Origin: Massilia mucilaginosa
GTDB taxonomy: Bacteria; Pseudomonadota; Gammaproteobacteria; Burkholderiales; Burkholderiaceae_D
NCBI RefSeq assembly: GCF_011682145.1
Contig: NZ_WHJH01000019.1
Span: forward strand, 46,800 to 110,799
Direction of reading: 5' to 3'
DNA length: 64,000 nt
Shown: positions 54,714-63,901 of the stretch, piece by piece
How positions within the stretch are numbered: the first letter of the stretch is position 1
Layout: every line of letters starts with the position of its first letter
The notes under the pieces: model-generated
Told to the model about the DNA's origin: nothing
What the model saw: the letters and a program-made list of their open reading frames with translations, nothing else
Database searches by the model: none
Translations under genes and position numbers: made by a program

Positions 54714-56339
54714 TCAGGCCAGCGGCTGGAACGATTCGGCCTGCGCAATCGGCCAGTACAGCCCGAACACGGGCGGCAGGCGCTCGATCTGGTCCGGGTC
54801 GAGCAGTTCGCCTTCGGAGAGGTAGGGAATCAGGGTCGAGACCTGCTTGACCTGGTTGGGCGAGACGCGCCGCACCAGGTGATGGGGATTGAGCTGGTCG
54901 GGATGGGTCAGTCCGGCGGCGGCGATCAGATGGGCCAGCGCCTTCATCGTACTCTGATGAAAATTGGCCACGCGCGCGGTCTTGTCGGGCACGTCGAGCG
55001 CCTTCTGGCGCTGCTCGTCCTGGGTTGCCACGCCGGTCGGGCAGCGGTCGGTGTGGCAGCTCTGCGACTGCACGCAGCCGAGCGCGAACATGAAGCCGCG
55101 CGCCGAATTGCACCAGTCGGCGCCGAGCGCGATGGTGCGCGCGATGTCGAAGGCGGTGATGATCTTGCCCGAGGCGCCGATCTTGATCTTCTCGCGCAGG
55201 CGCGCGCCGACCAGGGTGTTATGCACCAGCACCAGCGCTTCCTGCAAGGGCGTGCCGACGTGGTCCGAGAATTCGACGGGGGCCGCGCCGGTGCCGCCTT
55301 CGCCGCCGTCGACCACGATAAAGTCGGGCACGATGCCGGTCGCCAGCATGGCCTTGACGATGCCGAAGAACTCCCACGGGTGGCCGATCGCCAGCTTGAA
55401 GCCGGTCGGCTTGCCGCCCGAGAGGGTGCGCAGGCGCTCGATAAAGTGCAGCATCTCGATCGGGGTCGAGAAGGCCGAATGGCTGGCCGGCGACAGGCAG
55501 TCGACGCCCACCGCGACCCCGCGCGCGGCCGCGATTTCGATGGTCACCTTGGCGCCCGGCAGGATGCCGCCCTGGCCCGGTTTGGCGCCCTGCGACAGTT
55601 TGAGTTCGATCATCTTGACCTGCGGGGCGGTGGCGTTGACCACGAAACTGGATTCCGAGAAGCCGCCGTCGGCGTCGCGGCAGCCGAAGTAGCCCGAGCC
55701 GATTTCCCATACCAGGTCGCCGCCGTGCTGGCGGTGATAGCGGCTGATGCTGCCTTCGCCGGTGTCGTGCATGAAGCCGCCGAGGCGCGCGCCGCCGTTC
55801 AGGGCCAGGATGGCGTTGGCCGAGAGCGAGCCGAAACTCATCGCCGAGATGTTAAAGACGCTGGCGCTGTAAGGCTGCGCGCGCGGGCACGACGGGTGGT
55901 TGCCGATCTCGATGCGGAAGTTGTAGTCGCCCATGGGCGCCGGCGCCATCGAGTGGTTGATCCACTCGTAGCCGGCTTCGTAGACATCGAGCTGGGTGCC
56001 GAACGGGCGCTTGTCGGTTTCCATCTTGGCGCGCTGGTAGACGATGCTGCGCTGGTTGCGCGAGAACGGCTTGGCCTCGGTATCGTCTTCCAGGAAGTAC
56101 TGGCGGATCTCGGGGCGGATCGATTCGAAGAAAAAGCGGAAGTGCGCCAGGATCGGATAATTGCGGCGCAGGGCGCGCCGGGTCTGGGCCAGGTCGGCGA
56201 TGCCGAGCGCGGCGAGGGCGCCGCTGATGACCGCCAGCCACCATCCGGGACCCTCGCCCCTGAACGCGAGGATGGCCGACCATCCGAAGACGAGCAGTGA
56301 AATCAGGAAGGGCAGGTAGCGCGGCGAGACAAAGCTCAT
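54714..56339 (-). CDS. FMN-binding glutamate synthase family protein
   Basis: A 541-residue membrane-anchored flavoprotein. Two N-terminal hydrophobic segments (YLPFLISLLVFGWSAILAFR; GWWLAVISGALAALGIADLA) precede the GltS FMN/iron-sulfur domain. SQGAKPGQGGILPGAKVT, VDGGEGGTGAAPVEFSDHVG and a Cys cluster CVQSQSCHTDRCPTGVATQ are visible. It lacks the glutaminase domain of GltB, so ammonia or another acceptor is likely. Divergent from the GST gene; function of this stand-alone class is not established. Confidence 0.9.
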   Translation of the reverse strand: MSFVSPRYLPFLISLLVFGWSAILAFRGEGPGWWLAVISGALAALGIADLAQTRRALRRNYPILAHFRFFFESIRPEIRQYFLEDDTEAKPFSRNQRSIVYQRAKMETDKRPFGTQLDVYEAGYEWINHSMAPAPMGDYNFRIEIGNHPSCPRAQPYSASVFNISAMSFGSLSANAILALNGGARLGGFMHDTGEGSISRYHRQHGGDLVWEIGSGYFGCRDADGGFSESSFVVNATAPQVKMIELKLSQGAKPGQGGILPGAKVTIEIAAARGVAVGVDCLSPASHSAFSTPIEMLHFIERLRTLSGGKPTGFKLAIGHPWEFFGIVKAMLATGIVPDFIVVDGGEGGTGAAPVEFSDHVGTPLQEALVLVHNTLVGARLREKIKIGASGKIITAFDIARTIALGADWCNSARGFMFALGCVQSQSCHTDRCPTGVATQDEQRQKALDVPDKTARVANFHQSTMKALAHLIAAAGLTHPDQLNPHHLVRRVSPNQVKQVSTLIPYLSEGELLDPDQIERLPPVFGLYWPIAQAESFQPLA

Positions 56340-56435
56340 GGGGGACTCCGTAGTTAAAAAGCCTATCTACCGGGATAGGCTTTGTACTGTAACAATGCTA
56401 AGCTAACGCCGATTAACCCCCGGCGAAAGAACGCG

Positions 56436-57107
56436 ATGATCATTGTCCACCATTTGAATAATTCACGCTCCCAGCGTATTTTGTGGCTGCTGGAGGAATT
56501 AGGACTGGCGTACGAGATCAAAAAGTACCAGCGCGACGCCAAGACCATGCTCGCGCCCCCCGAACTGCGCGCGGTGCACCCGCTGGGCAAGTCGCCCGTG
56601 ATCACCGACGACGCCAACACGGTGGCCGAATCGGGCGCCATCATCGAGTACCTGCTCGAACGTTATGGAAACGGCAAATTCGTCCCGCCCGCCGGCACCC
56701 CGGACAAGCTGCGCTACACCTACTTCATGCACTACGCGGAAGGCTCTGCCATGACGCCGCTGCTGATGAAGCTCGTGTTCGACCGCGTGGAAAAGAGCCC
56801 GATGCCGTTCTTCGCCAAGCCGATCGCGCGCGGCATCGCGCAAAAGGTCAAGGGCACCTACATCCTGCCGCAGATCGCGCAGCACCTGGCCTACCTGGAG
56901 GCCGAACTGGCCAAGTCACCGTGGTTCGCCGGCGCGCAGTTCAGCGGCGCCGACATCCAGATCAGCTTCGTGCTGGAGGCGGCCGCCTCGCGCGGCGGCC
57001 TGGGCGACAAGTATCCGAAGCTGATGGATTTTTTGAACCGCATCCATGCCCGTCCAGCTTACCAGCGCGCGCTGGAACGCGGCGGCCTGTACGAACTGCT
57101 CAAGTAA
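56436..57107 (+). CDS. Glutathione S-transferase
   Basis: A 223-residue soluble GST. The N-domain (HHLNNSRSQRILWLLEELGL) has the Ser of the catalytic region, and HPLGKSPVITDDANTVAESG is the glutathione-binding block. The C-domain includes FSGADIQISFVLEAAASRGG. Divergent from the glutamate-synthase-like gene and 4 bases ahead of the exonuclease gene. The start at 56436 is the first consistent with GST length; an upstream ATG adds 18 unrelated residues. Confidence 0.9.
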   Translation: MIIVHHLNNSRSQRILWLLEELGLAYEIKKYQRDAKTMLAPPELRAVHPLGKSPVITDDANTVAESGAIIEYLLERYGNGKFVPPAGTPDKLRYTYFMHYAEGSAMTPLLMKLVFDRVEKSPMPFFAKPIARGIAQKVKGTYILPQIAQHLAYLEAELAKSPWFAGAQFSGADIQISFVLEAAASRGGLGDKYPKLMDFLNRIHARPAYQRALERGGLYELLK

Positions 57108-57111
57108 GGCC

Positions 57112-57888
57112 GTGGGCAAGCTGCTGGCCATCGACGGGCTCAATATCGTACGGCGCGTGTACGAGGCCAGTCCCGAACCCGATTCGGCCGACAAGGCCGA
57201 TATCGCCCTGCGCCACGCGCTGTCGTCGTTCCGTAAACTCCTTAACGCGCATGGCCCGACCCACGTGCTGGCCGCGTTCGATCATGGCGGGCCGACCTGG
57301 CGCCACGCACTGTATCCGCGCTACCGCGAGCAGCGCGCACCCATGCCCTCCTTCCTGCGCGACGCGCTTCCCGGGTTTCATGCGAAGCTGGCGGGCGAGG
57401 GGCTGCACGTGCTGGTGCTGCCGGACGTCGAAGCCGACGATGTGATCGGCACCGGGGTGCTGCGCTGGCTGGCCGAAGGGCGCGGCGAGGCGATCGTGGC
57501 CTCCACCGACAAGGACTTGCACGGCCTGATTGCGCACGGGGCGCTGGTGTGGGACCATTTCAAGGGCGAGTGGCACGATGACGCCTGGGTGCGCAAGAAG
57601 TTCGGGGTGGCGCCCGAGCTGCTGGCCGACCTGCTGGCGCTGATGGGCGACGTGACCGACGGCGTGCCGGGCGTGTCCAAGGTGGGCATGAAGACGGCGG
57701 CCAAGCTGCTCAACGCCTACGGCAACCTCGATGCGGTGATGGCCGGCGCCGGCATTCTCAAGACCCCGGTCGGCGAGCGCCTGCGCGCCGAGCGCGAGGT
57801 GTTGTATTTGTCGCGCCAGCTGGTGCAACTGAAGACCGACGTGCGCCTGGGCGTGACCTGGAACATGCTGGCATTCGAAACCTTCTGA
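57112..57888 (+). CDS. 5'-3' exonuclease / flap endonuclease (ExoIX/PolA N-domain type)
   Basis: A 258-residue nuclease with the PIN-like fold of the DNA polymerase I N-terminus. Acidic metal ligands: LAIDGLNIVRR, PDVEADDVIGTGVLRWL, STDKDLHGLI and MGDVTDGVPGVSKVGMKTAA (helix-hairpin-helix). Length matches stand-alone Xni/ExoIX proteins. GTG start 4 bases after the GST stop; probable co-transcription. Confidence 0.9.
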   Translation: MGKLLAIDGLNIVRRVYEASPEPDSADKADIALRHALSSFRKLLNAHGPTHVLAAFDHGGPTWRHALYPRYREQRAPMPSFLRDALPGFHAKLAGEGLHVLVLPDVEADDVIGTGVLRWLAEGRGEAIVASTDKDLHGLIAHGALVWDHFKGEWHDDAWVRKKFGVAPELLADLLALMGDVTDGVPGVSKVGMKTAAKLLNAYGNLDAVMAGAGILKTPVGERLRAEREVLYLSRQLVQLKTDVRLGVTWNMLAFETF

Positions 57889-57907
57889 ACAAAAAGGAAA
57901 AGACGCG

Positions 57908-58291
57908 ATGTTAAAAGCAGTGATCGTCGATGGAAATGCGATTTCGCGCGGCTTGTTGAACAGCGTGTTGACGGAGGGCGGCTATAACGTGGTCGGCGAC
58001 ACGCACACGGGGCTCAAGGGCTATCTCATGGTGCAGAAGCACCATCCGCAAATCGTGTGCGTGGCGCTGGAGCAGGTCGAGGATGGCGGCGAGATCGTCG
58101 AACAGATCCGCGCGCACCAGCCCAAGACCTTGATCTTCATGGTCTCGGGCACGCTCGACGCGCCCACCGTGCAGGCGGCCGTGGCGCGCGGGGTGCAGGG
58201 GTTTATCGTCAAGCCGTTCAAGGCCGACGCGGTGCTCAACACGATCAGGAATACGGTGCTGGCGGTGATCAAAAAGCAGAAAGCCAGTTAA
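57908..58291 (+). CDS. Receiver-domain protein lacking the phosphoacceptor Asp
   Basis: A 127-residue single-domain protein with the receiver fold (LKAVIVDGNAISRGLLNSVL; FIVKPFKADAVLNTIR). The Lys in VKPF and the Ser in VSGTL are retained. At the phosphoacceptor position after beta-3, HHPQIVCVALEQVEDGG aligns an Ala where PDLVLLD-type domains have Asp. The acidic pair after beta-1 is reduced to one Asp (VDGN). It therefore is probably not phosphorylated and may act as a binding or docking module. AAGGAAAAG precedes the ATG; 19 bases after the exonuclease gene. Confidence 0.8.
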   Translation: MLKAVIVDGNAISRGLLNSVLTEGGYNVVGDTHTGLKGYLMVQKHHPQIVCVALEQVEDGGEIVEQIRAHQPKTLIFMVSGTLDAPTVQAAVARGVQGFIVKPFKADAVLNTIRNTVLAVIKKQKAS

Positions 58292-58386
58292 GCCCCGATC
58301 TCGCTGGCACCAACTTGGGTTCCCGCCAAGGGGGCCGCCAAGGCCGGGAACGACGGCGCTGGCGGCGGGACTGACGGTGAAGCGAT

Positions 58387-59502
58387 TTATCCCGCCGTCG
58401 ATCCCGCGATAATCCCGCCGCCCAGGCACACGTCGCCGTCGTACAGCACGGCCGACTGCCCCGGCGTGACCGCCCACTGCGGATCGGTAAACCCCAGGCC
58501 GAAATTGCCCATGCCGTCGGGCGTGAGAACGCACGGCACGTCGGCCTGGCGGTAGCGCGTCTTGGCCGACATGGCGCGCGCCTCGGGCGGACTGCCCGCC
58601 ACCCAGCTGGCCTGGTCGGCGTGCAGGGTCCCCGACAACAGCCACGGATGGTTGTGTCCCTGCACGATGTACAGGGTGTTGTTCTCGATATCCTTGCGCG
58701 CCACGTACCAGGCGTCGCTCGATCCATCGTCGTTCTTGTACTTCTTCATGCCGCCCACGCCGATGCCCTTGCGCTGGCCCAGGGTGTAGAACGACAGGCC
58801 CACATGTTCGCCCACCACGGTGCCGTCGTCGGTCTTCATCGGCCCCGGCTTGTACGACAGGTAGCGGTTCAGGAAATCGCGGAACGGGCGCTCGCCGATG
58901 AAGCAGATGCCGGTCGAATCCTTCTTGGCGGCGTTCGGCAGCGCCAGCTTTTCGGCGATCTTGCGCACCTCCGTCTTCGGGATTTCACCGAGCGGGAACA
59001 GGGTGCGCGACAACTGCGCCTGGTTCAGGCGGTGCAGGAAGTAGCTCTGGTCCTTGGTATGGTCGAAGGCCTTGAGCAGCTCGAAGCTGCCGGCGTTCTC
59101 GCGCACGCGCGCATAGTGGCCGGTGGCGATCAGGTCCGCGCCCAGGTGCATCGCATGATCGAGGAAGGCCTTGAACTTGATCTCGGCGTTGCACAGCACA
59201 TCCGGATTCGGGGTGCGCCCGGCCTGGTATTCGCGCAGGAAGTCGGCGAACACGCGGTCCTTGTATTCGGCCGCGAAATTGACCGCTTCGATGTCCACGC
59301 CCACCACGTCGGCCACGCTGGCCGCATCGATCCAGTCCTGGCGCGTCGAGCAGTATTCGGAATCGTCGTCGTCTTCCCAGTTTTTCATGAACAGGCCGAC
59401 CACGTCGTAGCCCTGCTCCTTGAGCATCCACGCCGCCACCGACGAATCGACGCCGCCCGACATGCCGATCACGACTTTCTGCTTTTTCCCTGCGTTCGCC
59501 AT
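58387..59502 (-). CDS. mnmA: tRNA-specific 2-thiouridylase
   Basis: A 371-residue enzyme that thiolates U34 of Lys, Glu and Gln tRNAs. PP-loop [15 protein letters not shown] at the N-terminus, catalytic Cys in [15 protein letters not shown] (about 104) and [16 protein letters not shown] (about 200). [15 protein letters not shown] and the C-terminal barrel are also present. Translated just downstream of the Nudix gene, 30 bases apart, a pair also found together in enterics (mnmA-ymfB). Confidence 0.96.
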   Translation of the reverse strand: MANAGKKQKVVIGMSGGVDSSVAAWMLKEQGYDVVGLFMKNWEDDDDSEYCSTRQDWIDAASVADVVGVDIEAVNFAAEYKDRVFADFLREYQAGRTPNPDVLCNAEIKFKAFLDHAMHLGADLIATGHYARVRENAGSFELLKAFDHTKDQSYFLHRLNQAQLSRTLFPLGEIPKTEVRKIAEKLALPNAAKKDSTGICFIGERPFRDFLNRYLSYKPGPMKTDDGTVVGEHVGLSFYTLGQRKGIGVGGMKKYKNDDGSSDAWYVARKDIENNTLYIVQGHNHPWLLSGTLHADQASWVAGSPPEARAMSAKTRYRQADVPCVLTPDGMGNFGLGFTDPQWAVTPGQSAVLYDGDVCLGGGIIAGSTAG

Positions 59503-59532
59503 TACATTACATCCGTCTACGGGGAGATCCCC

Positions 59533-60018
59533 TTAAGTTAATCCACCCTCGAACACCGAGGGGTGGGTGTGCAGCATCGCCAGAGGCATGCGCCGGCCGC
59601 CAAGGTAGTCGTCCACGCACTGCAGCATCAGCGGGCTGCGGTGGCGCTCCTGGCAGGCGGCCATTTCGTCGCGCGTCATCCACAAGGTGCGGATGATGCC
59701 GTCGTCGAGCGGCTGGTCGTGCTCTGCGCCGGCTTCCCCGCAAAAGGTGAAGCGCAGGTAGGTCACGTCGGTGCCGCGCCGCTTGGAGGTGTAGCGCGAC
59801 ATGTACACGCCCACCAGCGCCTGGGGCGTGAAGTCGTACGCCGTCTCTTCCAGCACTTCGCGCACCACCGCCTGGGCCAGCGTTTCGAGCGGGTCGAGGT
59901 GGCCCGCCGGCTGGTTCAGGCGAATGCCTTCGCTGGTCTCTTCTTCAATCAGGAGGAACTTGCCATCACGCTCGATGATGGCGGCAACGGTAACGGAGGG
60001 TTTCCAGATATGCGGCAT
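59533..60018 (-). CDS. nudJ: Nudix hydrolase, NudJ-like
   Basis: A 161-residue hydrolase. The Nudix box GHLDPLETLAQAVVREVLEE followed by TAYDF is complete with the metal-binding Glu residues. TRDEMAACQERHRSPLMLQC is typical of the NudJ (YmfB) phosphatase group, which acts on thiamine pyrophosphate-type and nucleoside di/triphosphate substrates. Association with mnmA supports the NudJ name. Transcribed divergently from pntAA across a 245-base gap with no other visible feature. Confidence 0.88.
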   Translation of the reverse strand: MPHIWKPSVTVAAIIERDGKFLLIEEETSEGIRLNQPAGHLDPLETLAQAVVREVLEETAYDFTPQALVGVYMSRYTSKRRGTDVTYLRFTFCGEAGAEHDQPLDDGIIRTLWMTRDEMAACQERHRSPLMLQCVDDYLGGRRMPLAMLHTHPSVFEGGLT

Positions 60019-60263
60019 GCGTGTCCTTCAAAATGAGCCGTCATTTTACCTTCATGCAGCATCGGTTGCCGATCCGGCATCGAACACAAGCTTAAACCAG
60101 GGAACACCGTATTGATCTGATACAAGAAAACGGTGGATTGTGCGCAGTGTGCAGTGCAACCGGTTTGGATCTGGAGGACTTCATCTATAAAAAACGGATG
60201 GTCGTGCTATTTTCGGGTTTGCGTGTACTATCGTGAGCAGTTTATTAATTCTATGGAGGCGTC

Positions 60264-61376
60264 ATGAGAATAGGCATACCGGCCGAAACGCGGTCGGGTG
60301 AAACCCGTGTTGCTGCAACTCCCGAGACGGTCAAGAAGCTGGCCGCCAAGCACCAGGTGGTGGTCCAGGCTGGCGCCGGCCTGATGGCCTCGGTCACCGA
60401 TGACGCGTATGCCGCGGCCGGCGCCAGCATCGGCACCGCGCTTGATGCATTCGGCTGCGACGTGGTGCTCAAGGTGCGCGCACCGAACGCCGAGGAGCGC
60501 CCTCTCATGAAGCCCGATGCCGTGTTGATCGGCATGCTCAACCCTTTTGATACCGAGAATATCGCCGCCATGGCCGCCGCCCGCCTGCGCGCCTTTGCGC
60601 TCGAAGCGGTGCCGCGCATTACGCGTGCGCAGTCGATGGACGTGCTGTCCTCGCAGGCCAACATCGCCGGCTACAAGGCCGTGATGATGGCGGCTAACAC
60701 CTACCAGCGCTTCATGCCGATGCTGATGACCGCCGCCGGCACCGTGAAAGCGGCGCGCGTGCTGATCATGGGCGTGGGCGTGGCCGGCCTGCAGGCGATT
60801 GCCACCGCCAAGCGCCTGGGCGCCGTGATCGAAGCGTCCGACGTGCGCCCGCCGGTCAAGGAGCAGGTCGAGTCGCTGGGCGCCAAGTTCATCGACGTGC
60901 CGTATCTCACCGAGGAAGAGAAGGAAATCGCCAAGGGCGCGGGCGGCTATGCGCGCTCGATGCCGGCCGACTGGATGCGGCGCCAGGGCGAACTGGTACA
61001 CGAACGCGCCAAGCTGGCCGACATCATCATCACCACCGCGCTCATTCCGGGCCGCGCCGCGCCGGTGCTGATCTCCGAAGAGACGGTCAAGGCCATGAAG
61101 CCCGGCTCGGTGATCGTCGACCTGGCGGTGTCGCAGGGCGGCAACTGCCCGCTGTCGGAACTGAACAAGACGGTGACCAGGCACGGGGTCCACATCATCG
61201 GCGAGCCGGACCTGGCGACCCTGGTGGCGGCCGATGCCTCGGCCCTGTATGCGCGCAATGTGCTCGATTTCCTCAAGCTGATCATCGACAAGGATGAACA
61301 GCTGGTGATCGACCGCGAAGACGAGATCCTCAAGGCCACCCTGGTGTGCGCCGATGGCGCGGTGCTGCGCAAATAG
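60264..61376 (+). CDS. pntAA: NAD(P) transhydrogenase subunit alpha, part 1 (domain I)
   Basis: A 370-residue soluble NAD(H)-binding subunit of the proton-translocating transhydrogenase. [20 protein letters not shown], the Rossmann loop [20 protein letters not shown] and [20 protein letters not shown] are the domain I signatures. GGAGGC precedes the ATG. In this lineage the alpha chain is split: membrane part PntAB follows. Confidence 0.94.
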   Translation: MRIGIPAETRSGETRVAATPETVKKLAAKHQVVVQAGAGLMASVTDDAYAAAGASIGTALDAFGCDVVLKVRAPNAEERPLMKPDAVLIGMLNPFDTENIAAMAAARLRAFALEAVPRITRAQSMDVLSSQANIAGYKAVMMAANTYQRFMPMLMTAAGTVKAARVLIMGVGVAGLQAIATAKRLGAVIEASDVRPPVKEQVESLGAKFIDVPYLTEEEKEIAKGAGGYARSMPADWMRRQGELVHERAKLADIIITTALIPGRAAPVLISEETVKAMKPGSVIVDLAVSQGGNCPLSELNKTVTRHGVHIIGEPDLATLVAADASALYARNVLDFLKLIIDKDEQLVIDREDEILKATLVCADGAVLRK

Positions 61377-61470
61377 AACGCAGGGCGCTGCAACGCCAAA
61401 CCAAAGATATAGCAAGTCAGGGAGGACGGGCCGCGGCCCGCCGTCACATCAACGTCAAGAGGGAGGCAGC

Positions 61471-61797
61471 ATGGAAGTCAGTCACACCATCATTAATCTC
61501 ATTATCTTCGTGCTGGCGATTTACGTCGGCTACCACGTCGTCTGGACCGTCACACCCGCACTGCATACGCCCCTGATGGCGGTCACCAACGCCATCTCGG
61601 CGATCATCATCGTCGGCGCCATGCTGGCCGCCGGGCTGACCACCGGCATCGTCGGCCAGGTCTCCGGCACCGTGGCGGTGGCGCTGGCAGCGGTCAATGT
61701 GTTCGGCGGCTTCATGGTCACCCAGCGCATGCTCGAGATGTTCCGCAAAAAGGAGCCGAAAGCGGCAGCGGCAGCCAAGGCGGGGGAGCACGCATGA
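61471..61797 (+). CDS. pntAB: NAD(P) transhydrogenase subunit alpha, part 2 (membrane)
   Basis: A 108-residue protein with three or four TM helices ([38 protein letters not shown]). Equivalent to the C-terminal membrane part of enterobacterial PntA. GGGAGGCAGC precedes the ATG, and the stop overlaps pntB by 4 bases. Confidence 0.93.
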   Translation: MEVSHTIINLIIFVLAIYVGYHVVWTVTPALHTPLMAVTNAISAIIIVGAMLAAGLTTGIVGQVSGTVAVALAAVNVFGGFMVTQRMLEMFRKKEPKAAAAAKAGEHA

Positions 61798-63254
61798 ATT
61801 ACATCAGCATGAACCTGGTGACGATGTTCTACCTGATCGCGTCGGTGTGCTTCATCCAGGCGCTCAAGGGCCTGTCGTCGCCGGCCACCGCGCGTACCGG
61901 TAACGCCTTCGGCATGAGCGGCATGGCCATTGCCACCATCACCACGGTGGCGCTGATCTTCAAGCTGCAGGCGCAGGCCGCCAGCAGCGGAGGCCTGGGC
62001 TTTACGCTGGTGCTGATCGGGGTGGTGGTCGGCGGCGGCATCGGCGCCTTTGCCGCCAAAAAGGTCGAGATGACCAAGATGCCGGAACTGGTGGCGGCGA
62101 TGCACTCGCTGATCGGCCTGGCCGCGGTCTGCATCGCGGTCGCCGTGGTGGCCGAGCCGTGGGTGTTCCAGATCACCACGCAGGGCGTGGCGCTGCCGTT
62201 CGGGAACCGCCTCGAACTGTTCATCGGTACCTTTGTCGGCGCGGTGACCTTCTCGGGTTCGGTGATCGCTTTTGGGAAGCTGTCGGGCAAATACAAGTTC
62301 CGCCTGTTCCAGGGCGCGCCGGTCAGCTTTCCGGGCCAGCACATGCTCAACCTGGGCATCGCCATCGCGCTGATCGCGCTCGGGCTGGTGTTCTGCTTCG
62401 CGCCCGGCGTGGAGCCGGCCTGGACCCCGTTCATCATCATGGCGGTGCTGGCCTTCATTCTGGGCGTACTGATCATCATTCCGATCGGCGGGGCCGACAT
62501 GCCGGTGGTGGTGTCGATGTTGAACAGCTACTCCGGCTGGGCGGCGGCGGGCATCGGTTTTTCGCTGAATAACTCGATGCTGATCATCGCCGGTTCGCTG
62601 GTCGGTTCGTCCGGCGCGATCCTGTCGTACATCATGTGCAAGGCGATGAACCGCTCGTTCTTCAACGTGATCCTGGGCGGCTTCGGCGGCGATCCGGCGG
62701 CGGCGGCGACCGGCGGCGCGCAGGAGCAGCGCCCGGTCAAGTCGGGTTCCGCCGACGACGCGGCCTTCATCATGAGCAATGCCGAAACCGTGATCATCGT
62801 GCCGGGCTACGGCCTGGCGGTGGCGCGCGCCCAGCACTCGCTCAAGGAGCTCGTTGAGAAGCTGACCCACAAGGGCGTGATCGTCAAGTACGCGATCCAC
62901 CCGGTGGCGGGGCGCATGCCGGGCCACATGAACGTGCTGCTGGCCGAAGCCGAGGTGCCGTACGACCAGGTGTTCGAGATGGAAGACATCAACGGCGAAT
63001 TCGGCCAGACCGACGTGGTGCTGGTGCTTGGCGCGAACGACGTGGTCAACCCGGCGGCCAAGGATCCCAAGTCGCCGATCGCCGGCATGCCGATTCTGGA
63101 GGCGTACAAGGCCAAGAGCATCATCGTCAACAAGCGCTCGATGGCGTCCGGCTATGCGGGTCTGGACAACGACCTGTTCTACCAGGCCAACACGATGATG
63201 GTGTTCGGCGATGCCAAGAAGGTGATCGAGGCGATGGTCAAGGCGGTCGACTAG
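61794..63254 (+). CDS. pntB: NAD(P) transhydrogenase subunit beta
   Basis: A 486-residue subunit with about nine TM helices and a C-terminal NADP(H)-binding domain [23 protein letters not shown] and [20 protein letters not shown] are in the membrane part. Domain III has [40 protein letters not shown] and [12 protein letters not shown]. Completes the pump that makes NADPH using the proton gradient. ATGA overlap with pntAB. Confidence 0.95.
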   Translation: MNYISMNLVTMFYLIASVCFIQALKGLSSPATARTGNAFGMSGMAIATITTVALIFKLQAQAASSGGLGFTLVLIGVVVGGGIGAFAAKKVEMTKMPELVAAMHSLIGLAAVCIAVAVVAEPWVFQITTQGVALPFGNRLELFIGTFVGAVTFSGSVIAFGKLSGKYKFRLFQGAPVSFPGQHMLNLGIAIALIALGLVFCFAPGVEPAWTPFIIMAVLAFILGVLIIIPIGGADMPVVVSMLNSYSGWAAAGIGFSLNNSMLIIAGSLVGSSGAILSYIMCKAMNRSFFNVILGGFGGDPAAAATGGAQEQRPVKSGSADDAAFIMSNAETVIIVPGYGLAVARAQHSLKELVEKLTHKGVIVKYAIHPVAGRMPGHMNVLLAEAEVPYDQVFEMEDINGEFGQTDVVLVLGANDVVNPAAKDPKSPIAGMPILEAYKAKSIIVNKRSMASGYAGLDNDLFYQANTMMVFGDAKKVIEAMVKAVD

Positions 63255-63288
63255 GAATCAGCAGCAAATCAGCAGCAGCATCAGCAGC

Positions 63289-63326
63289 AAAAAAACGCCG
63301 CCCGGTAGCATGGGGCGGCGTTTTTC
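63289..63326. terminator. Bidirectional intrinsic terminator
   Basis: AAAAACGCCGCCC pairs with GGGCGGCGTTTTT (a 13-bp stem) over an 11-base loop, between the convergent pntB and hsp20 stops. A short run of CAGCAG-type repeats precedes it. Confidence 0.9.
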
Positions 63327-63354
63327 ATGGGGCCGGCAGGCCCCGGTCAGACGA

Positions 63355-63810
63355 TCAGGCGGCCTGGCGCTGTTCCAGCGCCTGCACGTTGTCGCCGCCG
63401 TCGATGACGATGCGGCGCGGCTTGAGCGCCTCGGGCACCTCGCGCACCAGTTCGATGGTCAGCATGCCGTTGTCGAACGAGGCCGTGGTGACCTTGACGT
63501 GGTTCGCCAGCTGGAAGCGCTGCTCGAAATCACGCGCCGCGATGCCACGGTGCAGGAAGGTGCGCTCGGTGTCCTCTTTCTGCTTGCGGCCGGTGATGTG
63601 CAGGCTGTCGCGTTCGGTGATGATCTCGACTTCCGAGCGGTCGAAGCCGGCCAGTGCCATCACGATGCGGTACTTGTCTTCGCTGACCAGTTCGATGTTG
63701 TACGGTGGATAGCTGGGCTGCGCGTCGGCGCGCTGCGATTCCAGCAGGTTGGCCAGGCGGTCGAAGCCGATAGCGGAACGATAGAGAGGAGCAAGGTCGA
63801 ATGGTCGCAT
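63355..63810 (-). CDS. ibpA: Small heat-shock protein (Hsp20/IbpA family)
   Basis: A 151-residue alpha-crystallin-type chaperone that holds unfolding proteins. It begins MRPFDLAPLYRSAIGFDRLA, typical of IbpA. The alpha-crystallin domain contains YNIELVSEDKYRIVMALAGF, ERDSLHITGRK and ARDFEQRFQLANHVKVTTAS. AAGGAT upstream of the ATG at 63810 is embedded in a candidate thermometer hairpin. An upstream frame adds 18 leader residues that are unlikely to be translated. Confidence 0.93.
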   Translation of the reverse strand: MRPFDLAPLYRSAIGFDRLANLLESQRADAQPSYPPYNIELVSEDKYRIVMALAGFDRSEVEIITERDSLHITGRKQKEDTERTFLHRGIAARDFEQRFQLANHVKVTTASFDNGMLTIELVREVPEALKPRRIVIDGGDNVQALEQRQAA

Positions 63811-63875
63811 GATAAGTATCCTTTTAGAAGTTAAGCGATAAGTTGACGGACCTCCGTGGAGCATCCGTTGAATCG
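63811..63875 (-). promoter_or_regulatory. Candidate ROSE-type RNA thermometer in the ibpA leader
   Basis: In the minus-strand transcript the arm UAUCGCUU (63833-63840) pairs with AAGGAUA (63817-63823) through seven base pairs around one bulged G. This closes an eight- to nine-base loop and hides the AAGGA ribosome-binding site. The UCGCU element opposite AGGA with a bulged G is the hallmark of ROSE thermometers. A second upstream hairpin with GGATGCTCC/GGAGGTCC arms lies at about 63848-63867. Confidence 0.65.
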
Positions 63876-63901
63876 TAAGCGATCCATCAACCCCAGACTG
63901 T

